Numbered from the stretch's first letter, positions 18,719-29,073 are shown. The stretch is DNA of 64,000 bases from Pseudoalteromonas espejiana DSM 9414 (GCF_002221525.1 NZ_CP011028.1:2305001-2369000), one strand, 5' to 3'. Notes: generated by a model not told the origin, from the letters alone. Numbers and translations are program-made.

Positions 18719-19723
18719 TTAATCTTCTAGTAGGTAAGCAACTTTGTATTTCAAAGTTTTAAGTGAATCTTCAGTAAATAACAGCATGAGATCGCAGTTA
18801 ATGTCATGGTTCTCGATGCCGTAGCTTATTTCAATTGCTAAGGTTCGCTGCCAACGTGATTTATTAGATTTTACTAAATCAGACACATCACGGTGCTGAC
18901 CAAGTACAATAGGATGACCTTGACTAAATGGCATATCTAGTTGCTTTGAAAGACCCGTTAATATTGATCCAATCAGTATATTGCTAATATCCATCAATAG
19001 CTCAAGTTCAACTTTATCGTTAAGCTCGCCATCGTAGTTCATTAAGGACGCGATTTCTTTAAAACTCGAATCATTTAGTAATAGTAGTGCCTCCCCCGAC
19101 ACACCACCGCCAATAAAGCCTTGGCATACACCTGAGGTGGCAGCATTATTATCGATCGACTGCAGCGCCATATCTAATTCGTTAACTTCTAAAATGTTAA
19201 CGTTAGGAATAGGAAGTTCTACAAATACATTTAAAAGCCGCGCGAGTAAGTCTCCGGCTTGGCCCATAGCTACGTTTGTTAATTCTTGGTATATATCACG
19301 CACATCAGGGTCAACTTGTTCACCTAATGAATGGGCAAGGCGTTCACGCATGGCTTTATCTTTAATGCCATGATGTTCAATAATATCTGCAAGTTTTTCA
19401 GCTGAGCAAGGCTTTTGAATGAAATCAATAGCGCCAAGCTCTAGTACACGTTGATGCGCATTGGGCTGTATATCACCCGATACAACCACAGTGAGGATAT
19501 TTAAGCCCTGCTCTTTCATAGCCATGAGCACTTCATAGCCATCCATTTCAGGCATGTTTAAATCAAGAAAAAGTATTTCAGGTTCGATTATTTTTAATTG
19601 TTTGATGCAATCAACACCATCTTGAGCAAACTCTACTTTAATATCCCAGTCATCTGGCAAAGAGCGAGCTAGCTGACGCCTCGCTAATTTTGAGTCGTCA
19701 CATATTAATACTGATGTTGACAT
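18719..19723 (-). CDS. Response regulator with CheC-like phosphatase domain
   Basis: 334 residues. The CheY-like receiver spans 1-125: DDSK near the start, acceptor Asp in LFLDLNMPEMDG near 53, Lys in FIQKP. A CheC/CheX-type domain follows. Two copies of the (E/D)xxN active-site pattern are visible, QELTNVAMGQAGD (near 147) and MDISNILIGSIL (near 245), as in two-site CheC phosphatases. It could dephosphorylate its own or other receivers, with phosphorylation gating activity. The operon partner is the PAS-GGDEF protein immediately downstream. There are no chemotaxis genes nearby, so it is likely a stand-alone signalling module. Confidence 0.88.
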   Translation of the reverse strand: MSTSVLICDDSKLARRQLARSLPDDWDIKVEFAQDGVDCIKQLKIIEPEILFLDLNMPEMDGYEVLMAMKEQGLNILTVVVSGDIQPNAHQRVLELGAIDFIQKPCSAEKLADIIEHHGIKDKAMRERLAHSLGEQVDPDVRDIYQELTNVAMGQAGDLLARLLNVFVELPIPNVNILEVNELDMALQSIDNNAATSGVCQGFIGGGVSGEALLLLNDSSFKEIASLMNYDGELNDKVELELLMDISNILIGSILTGLSKQLDMPFSQGHPIVLGQHRDVSDLVKSNKSRWQRTLAIEISYGIENHDINCDLMLLFTEDSLKTLKYKVAYLLED

Positions 19724-19869
19724 ACTATCTCTCTATTATTAAACCCACTACTGTCAATAGGTCATAGGACTTTATTAAAGATACATTTTGTAACTACATG
19801 TTAATAAAAGTTCTATCAGTTTACAATTTTTTATATCACAGAATTTATTACTGGCCTTTAAACGTTATT

Positions 19870-19899
19870 TAATCGCTTGGTAAGCGATTATCAGTATAA
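19870..19899 (+). promoter_or_regulatory. tpx promoter with embedded palindrome
   Basis: A perfect 9-3-9 inverted repeat (TAATCGCTT, GGT, AAGCGATTA; 19870-19890) is followed four bases later by TATAAT (19895-19900), a consensus -10. The palindrome therefore covers the -35 region, a classic repressor or activator position. Which regulator binds is not apparent; it does not look like an OxyR site. Confidence 0.5.
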
Positions 19900-19940
19900 T
19901 ACACTGTCGCCTATTGCGTTAATTTAAAAGGAAATAACCT

Positions 19941-20528
19941 ATGGTACGCTCTCTTATATTTGCACTGAGCACGTTCGCTTTGTGCACAGTTAGCCACGCT
20001 TCACAGTACCCAGAAAACACGCTTGATGCAGGTAAAGTGTCAGCACAAGGCAAACCAGTCACCTTGCTAGGCACTGGGGTAGCAGTGGGCGATAATGCGC
20101 CCAACTTTAAAGTGGTTGATGGTGGTTTTGCACCGGTCACACTTGATGACTACAAAGGCCAAGCTGTATTAATAAGTGTTGTGCCAAGCTTAGATACCGG
20201 TATTTGTAGCTTACAGACTAAACACTTTAACGAAAAAGTAGCCGCGCAATACCCAGGTATTGCCATGCTTACGATTAGTGCCGATTTACCATTTGCTCAA
20301 AAGCGTTTTTGCAAGGCAGAGAATATAGATAAAGTGACTGCACTTTCTGACTCTGTATGGCGTGATTTTGGACAAAAATATGGTTTGATCATAAAAGATA
20401 TGGGGCTACTAACGCGCGCTGTAATTATTTTAGATAAAAGCCACACCGTTGTTTATAAGCAACTAGTAAGCAATTTATCTACTGAGCCTAAGTACGATGA
20501 GGTCATTGAAAGGCTTAAAGCGCTTTAG
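19941..20528 (+). CDS. tpx: Thiol peroxidase with signal peptide
   Basis: 195 residues, about 27 longer than E. coli Tpx because of an N-terminal secretion signal (residues 1-20, hydrophobic core then SHA|SQY). The peroxiredoxin fold is clear: peroxidatic Cys89 in PSLDTGIC and resolving Cys124 in ADLPFAQKRFC, both in the Tpx-specific spacing. It would reduce lipid and alkyl hydroperoxides using thioredoxin-like donors. The signal peptide argues for periplasmic action. Shine-Dalgarno AAGGAAA precedes the ATG. Single-gene unit ended by a strong terminator. Confidence 0.95.
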   Translation: MVRSLIFALSTFALCTVSHASQYPENTLDAGKVSAQGKPVTLLGTGVAVGDNAPNFKVVDGGFAPVTLDDYKGQAVLISVVPSLDTGICSLQTKHFNEKVAAQYPGIAMLTISADLPFAQKRFCKAENIDKVTALSDSVWRDFGQKYGLIIKDMGLLTRAVIILDKSHTVVYKQLVSNLSTEPKYDEVIERLKAL

Positions 20529-20554
20529 GCTGTTAATTTATTTAATTAAATATA

Positions 20555-20580
20555 AAAAAACCGCCAACGGCGGTTTTTTT
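20555..20580. terminator. Terminator between tpx and adk
   Basis: A-run, CCGCC-AAC-GGCGG stem (20561-20573), then T7. Symmetrical, so usable in both directions between two converging genes. Confidence 0.9.
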
Positions 20581-20604
20581 TAATGCTAAATATTAACTGG
20601 CTGT

Positions 20605-21273
<669 letters not shown>

Positions 21274-21354
21274 TTATTATAAAGGCTGAATTCTTCCATA
21301 AGCGCCGCTGATACTCAAGCAACTTATACTAATTGCCTACTTTACGAGGCATAA

Positions 21355-21380
21355 AAAAAGGAAGCGCGTGCTTCCTTTTT
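21355..21380 (-). terminator. htpG terminator
   Basis: AAAAAGGAAGC-GCGT-GCTTCCTTTTT, an 11-bp stem 50 nt past the htpG stop, with a T-rich tail on the minus strand. Confidence 0.88.
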
Positions 21381-21430
21381 AAATATGTATAAACTTTAAG
21401 CTTTTTAGCTATATAAAACAGCTATTAGCA

Positions 21431-23344
21431 TTACTTGCTTAAATCAAGCATTAGCTTATTAAGGCGTGTTACAAACCCTGTAGGGTCTTTTAACGTACCG
21501 CGCTCTGCAAGCAGTGCTTGGTCTAATAATACATGAGACCACTGGGCAAACTTGTCTTCGTCTTGCTCATCGTTTAGATGCTTAACTAACTGATGCTCAG
21601 GGTTTAGCTCAAACACTGGCTTAGCTTCTGGTACAGCTTGGCCTACTGATTCCATTAATTTTTGCATTTGTGAGCTCATGTCGTCTTCATCGCTCACTAC
21701 ACATGCTGGAGAGTCTGTTAAGCGGTGAGTAAAACGCACCTCTTTAACGTCTTCGCCAAGGGCGGTTTTAATACGCTCAACTAAACCTGCTACTTCTTTT
21801 TCAGACTCTTCTTGTGCCTTTTTAGTTTCTTCGTCGTCAAGTTTACCTAGGTCTAAATCACCACGCGTAATTGACTGGAACGACTTTTCATTAAACTCTG
21901 TTAAGTGGCTCATCATCCACTCATCCACACGGTCACTTAGCAGTAATACTTCAATGCCTTTTTTGCGGAAGATCTCTAAGTGTGGTGAGTTTTTAGCTGC
22001 TGTAAACGAGTCAGCAACTACGTAGTAAATTTTATCTTGCTCATCGTTCATACGCTCAATGTATTGCTCAAGCGATACATCTTGTGTTTCTGAGTCAGTA
22101 TGCGTTGATGAAAAACGTAGCAATTTAGCAATCGCTTCTTTATTTGCTGCGTCTTCTGCTGGGCCTTCTTTAATAACTTGGCCAAACTCATTCCAAAATG
22201 TTTGGTAGTCTTCGGCTTTGTTTTTGGCCATACGCTCAAGCATTTTTAATATGCGTGATGTGCACCCTTTACGGATAGCTTGCGTTACTTTGTTATCTTG
22301 TAAAATTTCACGCGATACATTAAGCGGTAAATCGTTTGAATCGAGTAAACCTTTTACAAAGCGCAGGTAGCTCGGCATAAACTGCTCAGCGTCGTCCATG
22401 ATAAATACACGTTGAACGTATAGTTTTAGGCCGCTTTGACGTTCACGGTTCCATAAATCAAATGGGGCTTTTTTAGGGATATATAAAAGGCTGGTGTATT
22501 CAGTTTTACCTTCAACCTTATTATGTGCCCAGCTAAGAGGCTCTTCCCAATCATGGCTTACGTGCTTGTAAAACTCTTTGTATTCATCATCAGAAAGCTC
22601 TGACTTATCACGCGTCCATAATGCGGTAGCACGGTTAATACTTTCCCACTCACCTGGCACTGCTGGGATTTTTTCGCCGTCTTCACCTTCTGATTCAGGA
22701 ACTTCTGCTTTGTACATTTGTACTGGCGTAGAAATATGATCTGAATATTTAGTTACAATGCTACGTAGGCGGTACTCATCAGCGTATTCTTTTTCTTCTT
22801 CACGAAGGTGTAAAATAATGTCGGTACCACGGCCTTCTTTTTCAATTTCTTGAAGTGTGTACTCGCCCTCACCTTGTGATTGCCATTCAACGGCTGTTGT
22901 CTCGCCTGCTTTACGAGTGCGCACGGTTACTTCATCAGCCACAATAAATGCTGAGTAAAAACCAACACCAAATTGACCAATTAACTGCGAATCTTTACTT
23001 TGGTCGCCAGTTAAGTTTTTGAAAAATTCTGCAGTACCCGATTTAGCAATTGTGCCTAAAGAGCTAATTACTTCATCGCGCTTCATACCAATACCGTTAT
23101 CAGAAATAGTAATGGTGTTTGCGTCTTTATCTGCACTTATACGAACTCGTAGGTCGGCGTCACCTTGATATAGGTCGCCATTTGAAAGCGCTAAAAAGCG
23201 TAGTTTATCGGCCGCATCAGATGCGTTTGATACAAGTTCGCGTAAAAATATTTCTTTATTCGAATATAACGAATGAATCATTAAGTTTAATAGTTGTTTT
23301 ACTTCTGTTTGAAAGCCTAATGTTTCTTTTTGTGCTGCAGTCAT
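21431..23344 (-). CDS. htpG: Chaperone HtpG (Hsp90)
   Basis: 637 residues, full length. The N-terminal GHKL ATPase domain shows [12 protein letters not shown] (near 35), ISDNGIGM and [11 protein letters not shown]. The middle domain and the C-terminal dimerisation domain follow without interruption. ATP-dependent folding and remodelling of client proteins, cytoplasmic. A near-perfect heat-shock promoter (23387-23416) lies 42 nt upstream, so sigma-32 control is expected. Confidence 0.98.
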   Translation of the reverse strand: MTAAQKETLGFQTEVKQLLNLMIHSLYSNKEIFLRELVSNASDAADKLRFLALSNGDLYQGDADLRVRISADKDANTITISDNGIGMKRDEVISSLGTIAKSGTAEFFKNLTGDQSKDSQLIGQFGVGFYSAFIVADEVTVRTRKAGETTAVEWQSQGEGEYTLQEIEKEGRGTDIILHLREEEKEYADEYRLRSIVTKYSDHISTPVQMYKAEVPESEGEDGEKIPAVPGEWESINRATALWTRDKSELSDDEYKEFYKHVSHDWEEPLSWAHNKVEGKTEYTSLLYIPKKAPFDLWNRERQSGLKLYVQRVFIMDDAEQFMPSYLRFVKGLLDSNDLPLNVSREILQDNKVTQAIRKGCTSRILKMLERMAKNKAEDYQTFWNEFGQVIKEGPAEDAANKEAIAKLLRFSSTHTDSETQDVSLEQYIERMNDEQDKIYYVVADSFTAAKNSPHLEIFRKKGIEVLLLSDRVDEWMMSHLTEFNEKSFQSITRGDLDLGKLDDEETKKAQEESEKEVAGLVERIKTALGEDVKEVRFTHRLTDSPACVVSDEDDMSSQMQKLMESVGQAVPEAKPVFELNPEHQLVKHLNDEQDEDKFAQWSHVLLDQALLAERGTLKDPTGFVTRLNKLMLDLSK

Positions 23345-23386
23345 TTATGTATCTCCAATTAGCAAAGTGTCTGCGTTATGCACTTA

Positions 23387-23416
23387 ATATGGGGTGAGGT
23401 AAAATAACTTCAAGGG
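23387..23416 (-). promoter_or_regulatory. Sigma-32 heat-shock promoter of htpG
   Basis: On the minus strand: CCCTTGAAG, a 13-nt spacer, then CCCCATAT. This matches the sigma-32 consensus (CTTGAAA, 11-16 nt, CCCCATnT) with one mismatch in the -35 and none in the -10. Confidence 0.85.
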
Positions 23417-23452
23417 AAAATTTAAAAAAAGCTTAAAGGTAGGGCAAATAAA

Positions 23453-23475
23453 AAAGCCACTTCAAAAGTGGCTTT
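23453..23475 (-). terminator. Terminator of the LplT-PlsC fusion gene region
   Basis: AAAGCCACTT-CAA-AAGTGGCTTT, a 10-bp stem directly after the stop of the fusion gene at 23485. The minus-strand tail is T-rich. Confidence 0.85.
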
Positions 23476-23484
23476 AGAGATGCG

Positions 23485-25389
23485 TTACTGTGTATTTTTA
23501 CTATAGCGGGCTTTTAAATTGCTTACTTGCTCGTGTAGCTCATCAGCACTCACCTGCTCAGGCGCTAGCGGCTCACCTACGCTTACCGATACCAGTGACC
23601 ATTTAAGCCGAGGTAGTTGCCACTTCGCTTTGCGGCTAAACATACTGCCCCACAGCCCGTCTAAGTGCACGGGTATTACCGGCACGGGTGTGCGCTCAAT
23701 AATGCGCTCTACACCGCGCCTAAACATATCCATATCACCAGTGCTTGTAAGTTTTCCTTCAGGGAAGATACCGACTAACTCACCGCGTTCAAGTGCATCG
23801 GCTACCTCATCAAATGCTTTGGCAAACGCTTTAGGGTTGGCTTTTTCGCTATCGATGGGAATGGCTTTAGCCATTTTAAATAACCAATGTAAAGCAGGAG
23901 AATAATAAATAGGTGCAAACACCATAAAGCGAATAGGCCTAGGTGAAGCAGCTAAAATAAACATCCAATCTACAAAGCTTACGTGGTTTGCAACAATCAC
24001 CGCCGCCCCTTCAGAGGGGATATTAGACTCGCCTTTTGTTCGTACGCGGTACATACATATCGCTAAAATATAAATAACAAAGCGTAAGAAAAACTCAGGT
24101 ACTTTAGTATAAATATATACAGAAATAAGTAAGTTAAGGCCTGCTAATAATAATAGCAGTGACGAAATATGCCACTGTAAAACAGACAGCGTGACAATAC
24201 TTAATATGGCGCTGCCAACCATAAATAACGCGTTAAGCACATTATTAGCAGCAATAACGCGCGAGCGACTAGATTCCTGTGTGCGCTGCTGAATTAACGC
24301 ATAAAGTGGTACTGTGTAAAAGCCTGATGCTATACCAATGCCTGCCATCCAAATAAAATGCCAGATCATATCGCCGGTATTTAAAACTTGCTCAAGGGTT
24401 AATAAATTTTCGCTTGGGGCAATATAAGTATCAATTGCGGGTTCTTGGCTTAACAAATACAAAAAGAGCGTTATTAAAATAGCGCCAAAAGGCACAATGC
24501 CAAGCTCAATACGTGAGCGCGAGAGCTTTTCACATAAAAGCGAGCCTATCGCTATACTTAATGAAAACACCACCAGCGCACTAGTAACAACAAGCTCATC
24601 GCCACCCATAACATGTTTAACGTAATTAGGTAACGCCGTTAAAATAACCGCACCAATAAGCCAAAACCAACTGATCCCCAGTACCGATTTACCAACCGAC
24701 TCAGTTTGTGCGTTTAATGCTTTAAATACATTTTTAGTGGAAGAAAAAATATTATAGGTAAAGTGCAAGTTTGCATCGTTCGCTTCACTAATAGGAATAA
24801 ACCGGCTACTTAAAAAGCCAAGTACAGCTAACACCAATACCGCGATACTGATTACCGCTGGGCCTGTTGTTTGCGTAATATAATAGGTGCCAAAAATAGT
24901 GCCTAATAAAATGGCTACAAACGTGGCTGATTCAACTAAGCCATTTGCTTTTGTTAATTCGTTAGGTGCAACGTGCTGCGGTAAAATAGAGTACTTGAGT
25001 GGGCCAAAAAAGGTGCTTTGCAGCCCCATAAAAAACACGGTTGTAAGCATTAGCCACACATATTGCGTAAAAATAGAGGCCGCCCCTATTACCATAATCG
25101 GTATTTCGCAAAATTTAACAAGCCGTATGAGCTTTGATTTTTCTGTTTTTTCAGCAAGTTGCCCTGCCATTCCTGAAAATAAAAAAAACGGTAATATAAA
25201 TAAGCCCGCAGCTAAGTTTGAGTAAAGCGCGCCATCACCGAGTGTGGCAGCCTGAAACACCAATAAAATAAGCACAGATTGCTTATAAACATTATCGTTC
25301 ATAGCCGATAAAAACTGCGTAACAAAAAGGGGCAAAAACCGCTTACTACCTAGTAAGCTCCCTTGTGCTTGTTGTTTATTATTTTGCAT
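23485..25389 (-). CDS. LplT-like MFS transporter fused to a PlsC-type acyltransferase
   Basis: 634 residues. The first ~420 residues are a 12-helix major-facilitator domain of the lysophospholipid-flippase (LplT) type (FLSAMNDNVYKQS near the start). The C-terminal ~200 residues are a PlsC-like acyltransferase with HVSFVD (HX4D, near 468) and FPEGKLTSTGD. The combination suggests uptake and re-acylation of lysophospholipids at the inner membrane. The larger Aas-type proteins I know add an acyl-ACP synthetase domain; here the protein stops after PlsC. The start at 25389 is chosen because AGGAG ends four bases before it; an ATG 18 bases further up would put that site inside the gene. Confidence 0.87.
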   Translation of the reverse strand: MQNNKQQAQGSLLGSKRFLPLFVTQFLSAMNDNVYKQSVLILLVFQAATLGDGALYSNLAAGLFILPFFLFSGMAGQLAEKTEKSKLIRLVKFCEIPIMVIGAASIFTQYVWLMLTTVFFMGLQSTFFGPLKYSILPQHVAPNELTKANGLVESATFVAILLGTIFGTYYITQTTGPAVISIAVLVLAVLGFLSSRFIPISEANDANLHFTYNIFSSTKNVFKALNAQTESVGKSVLGISWFWLIGAVILTALPNYVKHVMGGDELVVTSALVVFSLSIAIGSLLCEKLSRSRIELGIVPFGAILITLFLYLLSQEPAIDTYIAPSENLLTLEQVLNTGDMIWHFIWMAGIGIASGFYTVPLYALIQQRTQESSRSRVIAANNVLNALFMVGSAILSIVTLSVLQWHISSLLLLLAGLNLLISVYIYTKVPEFFLRFVIYILAICMYRVRTKGESNIPSEGAAVIVANHVSFVDWMFILAASPRPIRFMVFAPIYYSPALHWLFKMAKAIPIDSEKANPKAFAKAFDEVADALERGELVGIFPEGKLTSTGDMDMFRRGVERIIERTPVPVIPVHLDGLWGSMFSRKAKWQLPRLKWSLVSVSVGEPLAPEQVSADELHEQVSNLKARYSKNTQ

Positions 25390-25612
25390 AACACTCCTTA
25401 TTCTCAAGCTACAGTACTACTTAATTATTCTTAATAACCTTTTACTTAAGGCTCTTCGACAATTTCACCGCCTAATTAAGCTAACTGCGATTAACATTTT
25501 GAAATGTGTCTAATTTATATCACGTTACTTTATACGGTAATCTCAAAGCAAACACAAAAAAGCCCACATATTTTACTATGTAGGCTTTTAAAATCAGTTT
25601 CAGATTGCTGCT

Positions 25613-26221
25613 TTACTCTTGCATTACGGCGCGTCGACCGCTAAATGCGTGCATTAATGTTGTACCATCTACCAAATCAAGCTCACCACCAACAGGTATA
25701 CCGTGTGCTATTCGCGATGCACCTACTTTGTATTTATGGCAAAGCTGAGCAATATAATGCGCGGTGGTTTCGCCTTCAACCGTGGGGTTGGTAGCTAAAA
25801 TCACTTCGTTAATACCGCCATGAGATAGCTTTTGCTCTAATACATCAAGACCTATCTCTTTAGGGCCTATACCATCAATTGGCGATAAATGACCCATAAG
25901 CACAAAATACAAGCCTAAATACTGGCCTGTTTGCTCAATTGCTAGTACGTCAGTGGGCGATTCAACTACACACAAAACACCGCTATCTTGGCGTTTTGTA
26001 CTGAGGCAAATATCACACTGCGCTTGCTCGGCAAAAGTACGACACGACTGGCAATGCCCAACAGCACTCATGGCTTTGGTCAATGCATTACCTAGTTGAG
26101 TGCCCCCTTTACGGTCGCGCTCTAATAAGTGAAAAGCAATACGCTGAGCCGACTTAGGGCCAATGCCCGGTTGGCAACGTAGCGCTTCTATAAGCTGAGT
26201 TAGGCTATCTGAAAGTTGCAT
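25613..26221 (-). CDS. recR: Recombination mediator RecR
   Basis: 202 residues. The N-terminal helix-hairpin-helix ([17 protein letters not shown]), a four-Cys zinc module (CQSC...CDIC, residues near 58-73) and a Toprim domain ([12 protein letters not shown]) are all present. With RecF/RecO it loads RecA on SSB-coated gaps. It lies 6 nt after ybaB in the widely conserved dnaX-ybaB-recR order. Confidence 0.97.
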   Translation of the reverse strand: MQLSDSLTQLIEALRCQPGIGPKSAQRIAFHLLERDRKGGTQLGNALTKAMSAVGHCQSCRTFAEQAQCDICLSTKRQDSGVLCVVESPTDVLAIEQTGQYLGLYFVLMGHLSPIDGIGPKEIGLDVLEQKLSHGGINEVILATNPTVEGETTAHYIAQLCHKYKVGASRIAHGIPVGGELDLVDGTTLMHAFSGRRAVMQE

Positions 26222-26227
26222 ATTTGC

Positions 26228-26554
26228 TTAAAACGGCATTTTCATACCTGGTGGTAATTGCATACCGCCAGTTACTTTGCCCATACGCTCTTGTGTTTCA
26301 TCTGCTACACGGCGAACGGCATCATTACATGCTGCTGCAAGTAAATCTTCAATCATGTCTTTGTCATCTTCCATTAGGCTTTCATCAAGCTCAACACGAC
26401 GAACGTTATGGTTACCAAGCATGGTTACTTTTACAAGTCCTGCGCCTGCTTCACCAACTACTTCCATAGTTGCGATTTCGTCTTGGGCTTTTTGCATGCG
26501 CTCTTGCATTTGCTGCGCTTGCTTCATCATGTTACCCATTCCACCTTTAAACAT
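26228..26554 (-). CDS. ybaB: Nucleoid-associated protein YbaB/EbfC
   Basis: 108 residues. Met/Gln-rich start ([20 protein letters not shown]) and conserved [16 protein letters not shown] core. A small dimeric DNA-binding protein that is abundant in many bacteria. It sits between dnaX and recR as in most proteobacteria, with a 59-nt spacer to dnaX. Confidence 0.96.
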   Translation of the reverse strand: MFKGGMGNMMKQAQQMQERMQKAQDEIATMEVVGEAGAGLVKVTMLGNHNVRRVELDESLMEDDKDMIEDLLAAACNDAVRRVADETQERMGKVTGGMQLPPGMKMPF

Positions 26555-26613
26555 AATTTTCTCTCTTTCTTTTAAGCTCTATTTGTCATGAAGATAAGGG
26601 CGATTGTAGTTAA

Positions 26614-29070
26614 TTACAATGCCTGAATACTGTTTTCGTCAATTTCGGCGCTAAATAGCTGCTGAAATTGTACTATGTTTTCATCCGATGTGATCACATC
26701 AATAGCTTGCTGGTGACGCCCTGCATCTATCTTTTGCTGTATTAAGTAAGGCGAATCAATCACCCCTTTTGCAAAATTAATACTGAGTGACACATTATGC
26801 TCATAAATGCTCGATAGTGCGGCATCGAGCTTTTGTCTTAATACTGGCGTATCTAAGTGTTTTTGAGATTCATCTACATCAATGTGTAAACTATTGCCTT
26901 GCTTAGTAAAAATTGAGTGCAATGCAAATTGGCGCATACGCCCACCTAGCCCCATACGTTTAATTAAATAGGCCCACTCGTCTTGCTGGTGTGCAAACTT
27001 AATTTCGCTAATTGGGCTTTGAAAATCATCAGGCACCGGTATGCTTGTCTCTTGCTCAACAACCTCTGGCTTTTTTTGCGGGTTAATTTGCTCAAGTAAC
27101 TCAGGCGCTAAATTTTCGGTTATGGTTTGATGTTTTTCTTTAAAATCAACCTTACGTACAGGCTGACTTTGAATTTGCGTCTCAGCTTTCGTTTGGCTCC
27201 CTGTTACTGGGAGCTTAGGCTTTTTTTCACTCTCGCCTTCATTGCTATTAGCCCAAGGCGGAGAGTCGAGAGGCTCGTCTTGCTTTATATCACTAAAGTC
27301 TTGTTGAACTGCTGGAGGGCTGAAATCTTCTTGTGTATTTGTTTTTGGGGCTGGTTTTGGCTCAGCTGTATTTATGTTTGTACCAGAGAGCCTACCTGCG
27401 CCCGATATATTTCTATCACGCAATATTCTTGCAATAGCCGACTGCGCTTGTGCTTCTTGCTCTACTACGCTACTTGATGGTGTTTGAGCAGCTTGCTCAG
27501 CGACATCATTTGAATGTTCAATGTTATTTGCAGGGCTAAAACCTTGATCAATAGCGCTGCTCATTACATCATCAAACTGCGCTGCTAAATCTTGCTCTAC
27601 ATCACTGTGCTGCATGTAGGCTTCATCTTCGCTTCGGCGCTGCGCTTGCTCATCGCTTTGCATGGGCGCTATTTGCTGCTCGCTGGCGTGATCTGTTTCA
27701 CTAGCTTGTGTATCAGGTGCTAATGGCGAACTTGTATCAGCTTGATGTATATTTTTTTGCGTTTGTTCATTTGACTGCGCTTGCTCTGTCGGTTGCAAGC
27801 TTTGCTCAGTATCTACTCTGTCTGGCGAACTAACCACTGTAGAGGCTGATGATGAAGTACTTGGCGCTGATTTGTTTTTATTTAATATATCCCGCAATGC
27901 TTCAGCACGGCCTTTGCTATTTATAGTGGCTTGTGGGGTTGAGCCTGTTGGCTGCTCATTGCTCGCTGGTTGCACATTATGTGTACCTACAGATTCAAAT
28001 GCTAATAGGCGTAGCATAATCATTTCAAAGCCTAAACGCGGCTCTGGTGCCCATTGTAAATCTTTTTTGCCATTTAATAGCAGCTGGTAATAAACCTGAA
28101 TTTGCTGCGCATCAGTATGTTGCGCTACATGGCTAATATAATCTGCGTTTTTATCGTCAAGCTCTGCCGCTTGCGGTACTAGTTGCGTTAACTGAACTAG
28201 GTGAGTAAGTGCAATTAAATCATCTAATAATGCAATATAATTAGGGTTGCGGCTTGCTACTTGCGCTATTTCGCTCATTAGCGCGCTACCGTCTTGTGCA
28301 AGTAATGCCGCCAATAGGCTTTGGCTGTAATGGGTATCCATTAAACCCAGCATAGCTTGCACAGCGTGATTATTTATATCGCCGTTAGTTTGGGCAATGG
28401 CTTGGTCTGTTAAACTAAGCGCGTCGCGCATACTGCCATCAGCCGCTTTTGCAATAATGCTAAGGGCATCTTTATCAAAGCTCAGTTGCTCTTGAGTAAG
28501 CACATGATCAAGCTGTGCTTTAATTTCACTTTGCGAAAGTGCATTTAAGTTAAACTGTAAACAACGCGATAAAATGGTAACTGGTAACTTTTGTGGATCG
28601 GTGGTTGCGAGTAAAAACTTCACATGCTCTGGTGGCTCTTCTAACGTTTTTAAAAGTGCGTTAAAACTATGCTTTGAGAGCATGTGAACTTCATCGATTA
28701 GGTATACTTTGTAACGTCCGCGCGTAGGCGCATATTGAACGTTATCGAGGATTTCTCGGGTATCTTCTACTTTAGTGCGCGACGCTGCATCTATTTCAAG
28801 TAGGTCAATATAACGACCCGCTTCTATATCAGTACAGCTACTACATTGCCCACAAGGTGATGCCGAAATACCTTCATCACAGTTTAAGCTTTTAGCAAAA
28901 ATACGCGCTATGGTGGTTTTACCCACACCTCGAGTTCCAGTGAATAAATACGCGTGATGCAGTCTATTTTGTGTAAGCGCATTAACCAGCGCTTGTTTTA
29001 CATGTGACTGCCCAACCAATTCATGAAAGGTTTGCGGACGCCATTTTCTCGCTAGAACCTGATAACTCAT
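26614..29070 (-). CDS. dnaX: DNA polymerase III tau subunit (gamma by frameshift)
   Basis: 818 residues as read in frame, longer than the 643 of E. coli tau because of a low-complexity Gln/Ser/Glu-rich linker (about 360-650). The clamp-loader AAA+ core has Walker A GTRGVGKTT (near 45), a four-Cys zinc module (Cys64-Cys79 region), Walker B LIDEVHML and sensor 1 LLATTDPQKLP. The C-terminal ~150 residues should bind the alpha polymerase and DnaB. A slippery A AAA AAG at 27226-27220 with a hairpin 5 nt later and an immediate -1 stop predicts a short gamma form of about 618 residues. First gene of the dnaX-ybaB-recR block. Confidence 0.96.
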   Translation of the reverse strand: MSYQVLARKWRPQTFHELVGQSHVKQALVNALTQNRLHHAYLFTGTRGVGKTTIARIFAKSLNCDEGISASPCGQCSSCTDIEAGRYIDLLEIDAASRTKVEDTREILDNVQYAPTRGRYKVYLIDEVHMLSKHSFNALLKTLEEPPEHVKFLLATTDPQKLPVTILSRCLQFNLNALSQSEIKAQLDHVLTQEQLSFDKDALSIIAKAADGSMRDALSLTDQAIAQTNGDINNHAVQAMLGLMDTHYSQSLLAALLAQDGSALMSEIAQVASRNPNYIALLDDLIALTHLVQLTQLVPQAAELDDKNADYISHVAQHTDAQQIQVYYQLLLNGKKDLQWAPEPRLGFEMIMLRLLAFESVGTHNVQPASNEQPTGSTPQATINSKGRAEALRDILNKNKSAPSTSSSASTVVSSPDRVDTEQSLQPTEQAQSNEQTQKNIHQADTSSPLAPDTQASETDHASEQQIAPMQSDEQAQRRSEDEAYMQHSDVEQDLAAQFDDVMSSAIDQGFSPANNIEHSNDVAEQAAQTPSSSVVEQEAQAQSAIARILRDRNISGAGRLSGTNINTAEPKPAPKTNTQEDFSPPAVQQDFSDIKQDEPLDSPPWANSNEGESEKKPKLPVTGSQTKAETQIQSQPVRKVDFKEKHQTITENLAPELLEQINPQKKPEVVEQETSIPVPDDFQSPISEIKFAHQQDEWAYLIKRMGLGGRMRQFALHSIFTKQGNSLHIDVDESQKHLDTPVLRQKLDAALSSIYEHNVSLSINFAKGVIDSPYLIQQKIDAGRHQQAIDVITSDENIVQFQQLFSAEIDENSIQAL
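27196..27226 (-). promoter_or_regulatory. Programmed -1 frameshift signal in dnaX
   Basis: On the minus strand the zero-frame codons GAA AAA AAG contain the heptamer A AAA AAG (27226-27220). Five bases later comes a perfect 6-bp stem, GCTCCC/GGGAGC, with a 7-nt loop (27214-27196). After slippage the -1 frame reads GCC TAA, ending at 27215. E. coli dnaX has the same layout (slippery A AAA AAG, hairpin, stop after one codon). A purine-rich AAGGCGAG stretch 5-12 bases upstream may act as the stimulatory Shine-Dalgarno-like element. Confidence 0.8.
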
Positions 29071-29073
29071 CGA

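Noticed and set aside
28063..28068. A second A-run in dnaX as a frameshift site
   Set aside because: The codons are GGC AAA AAA GAT, so the A AAA AAG heptamer is out of register. The site at 27226 is in register and has a hairpin and immediate stop.
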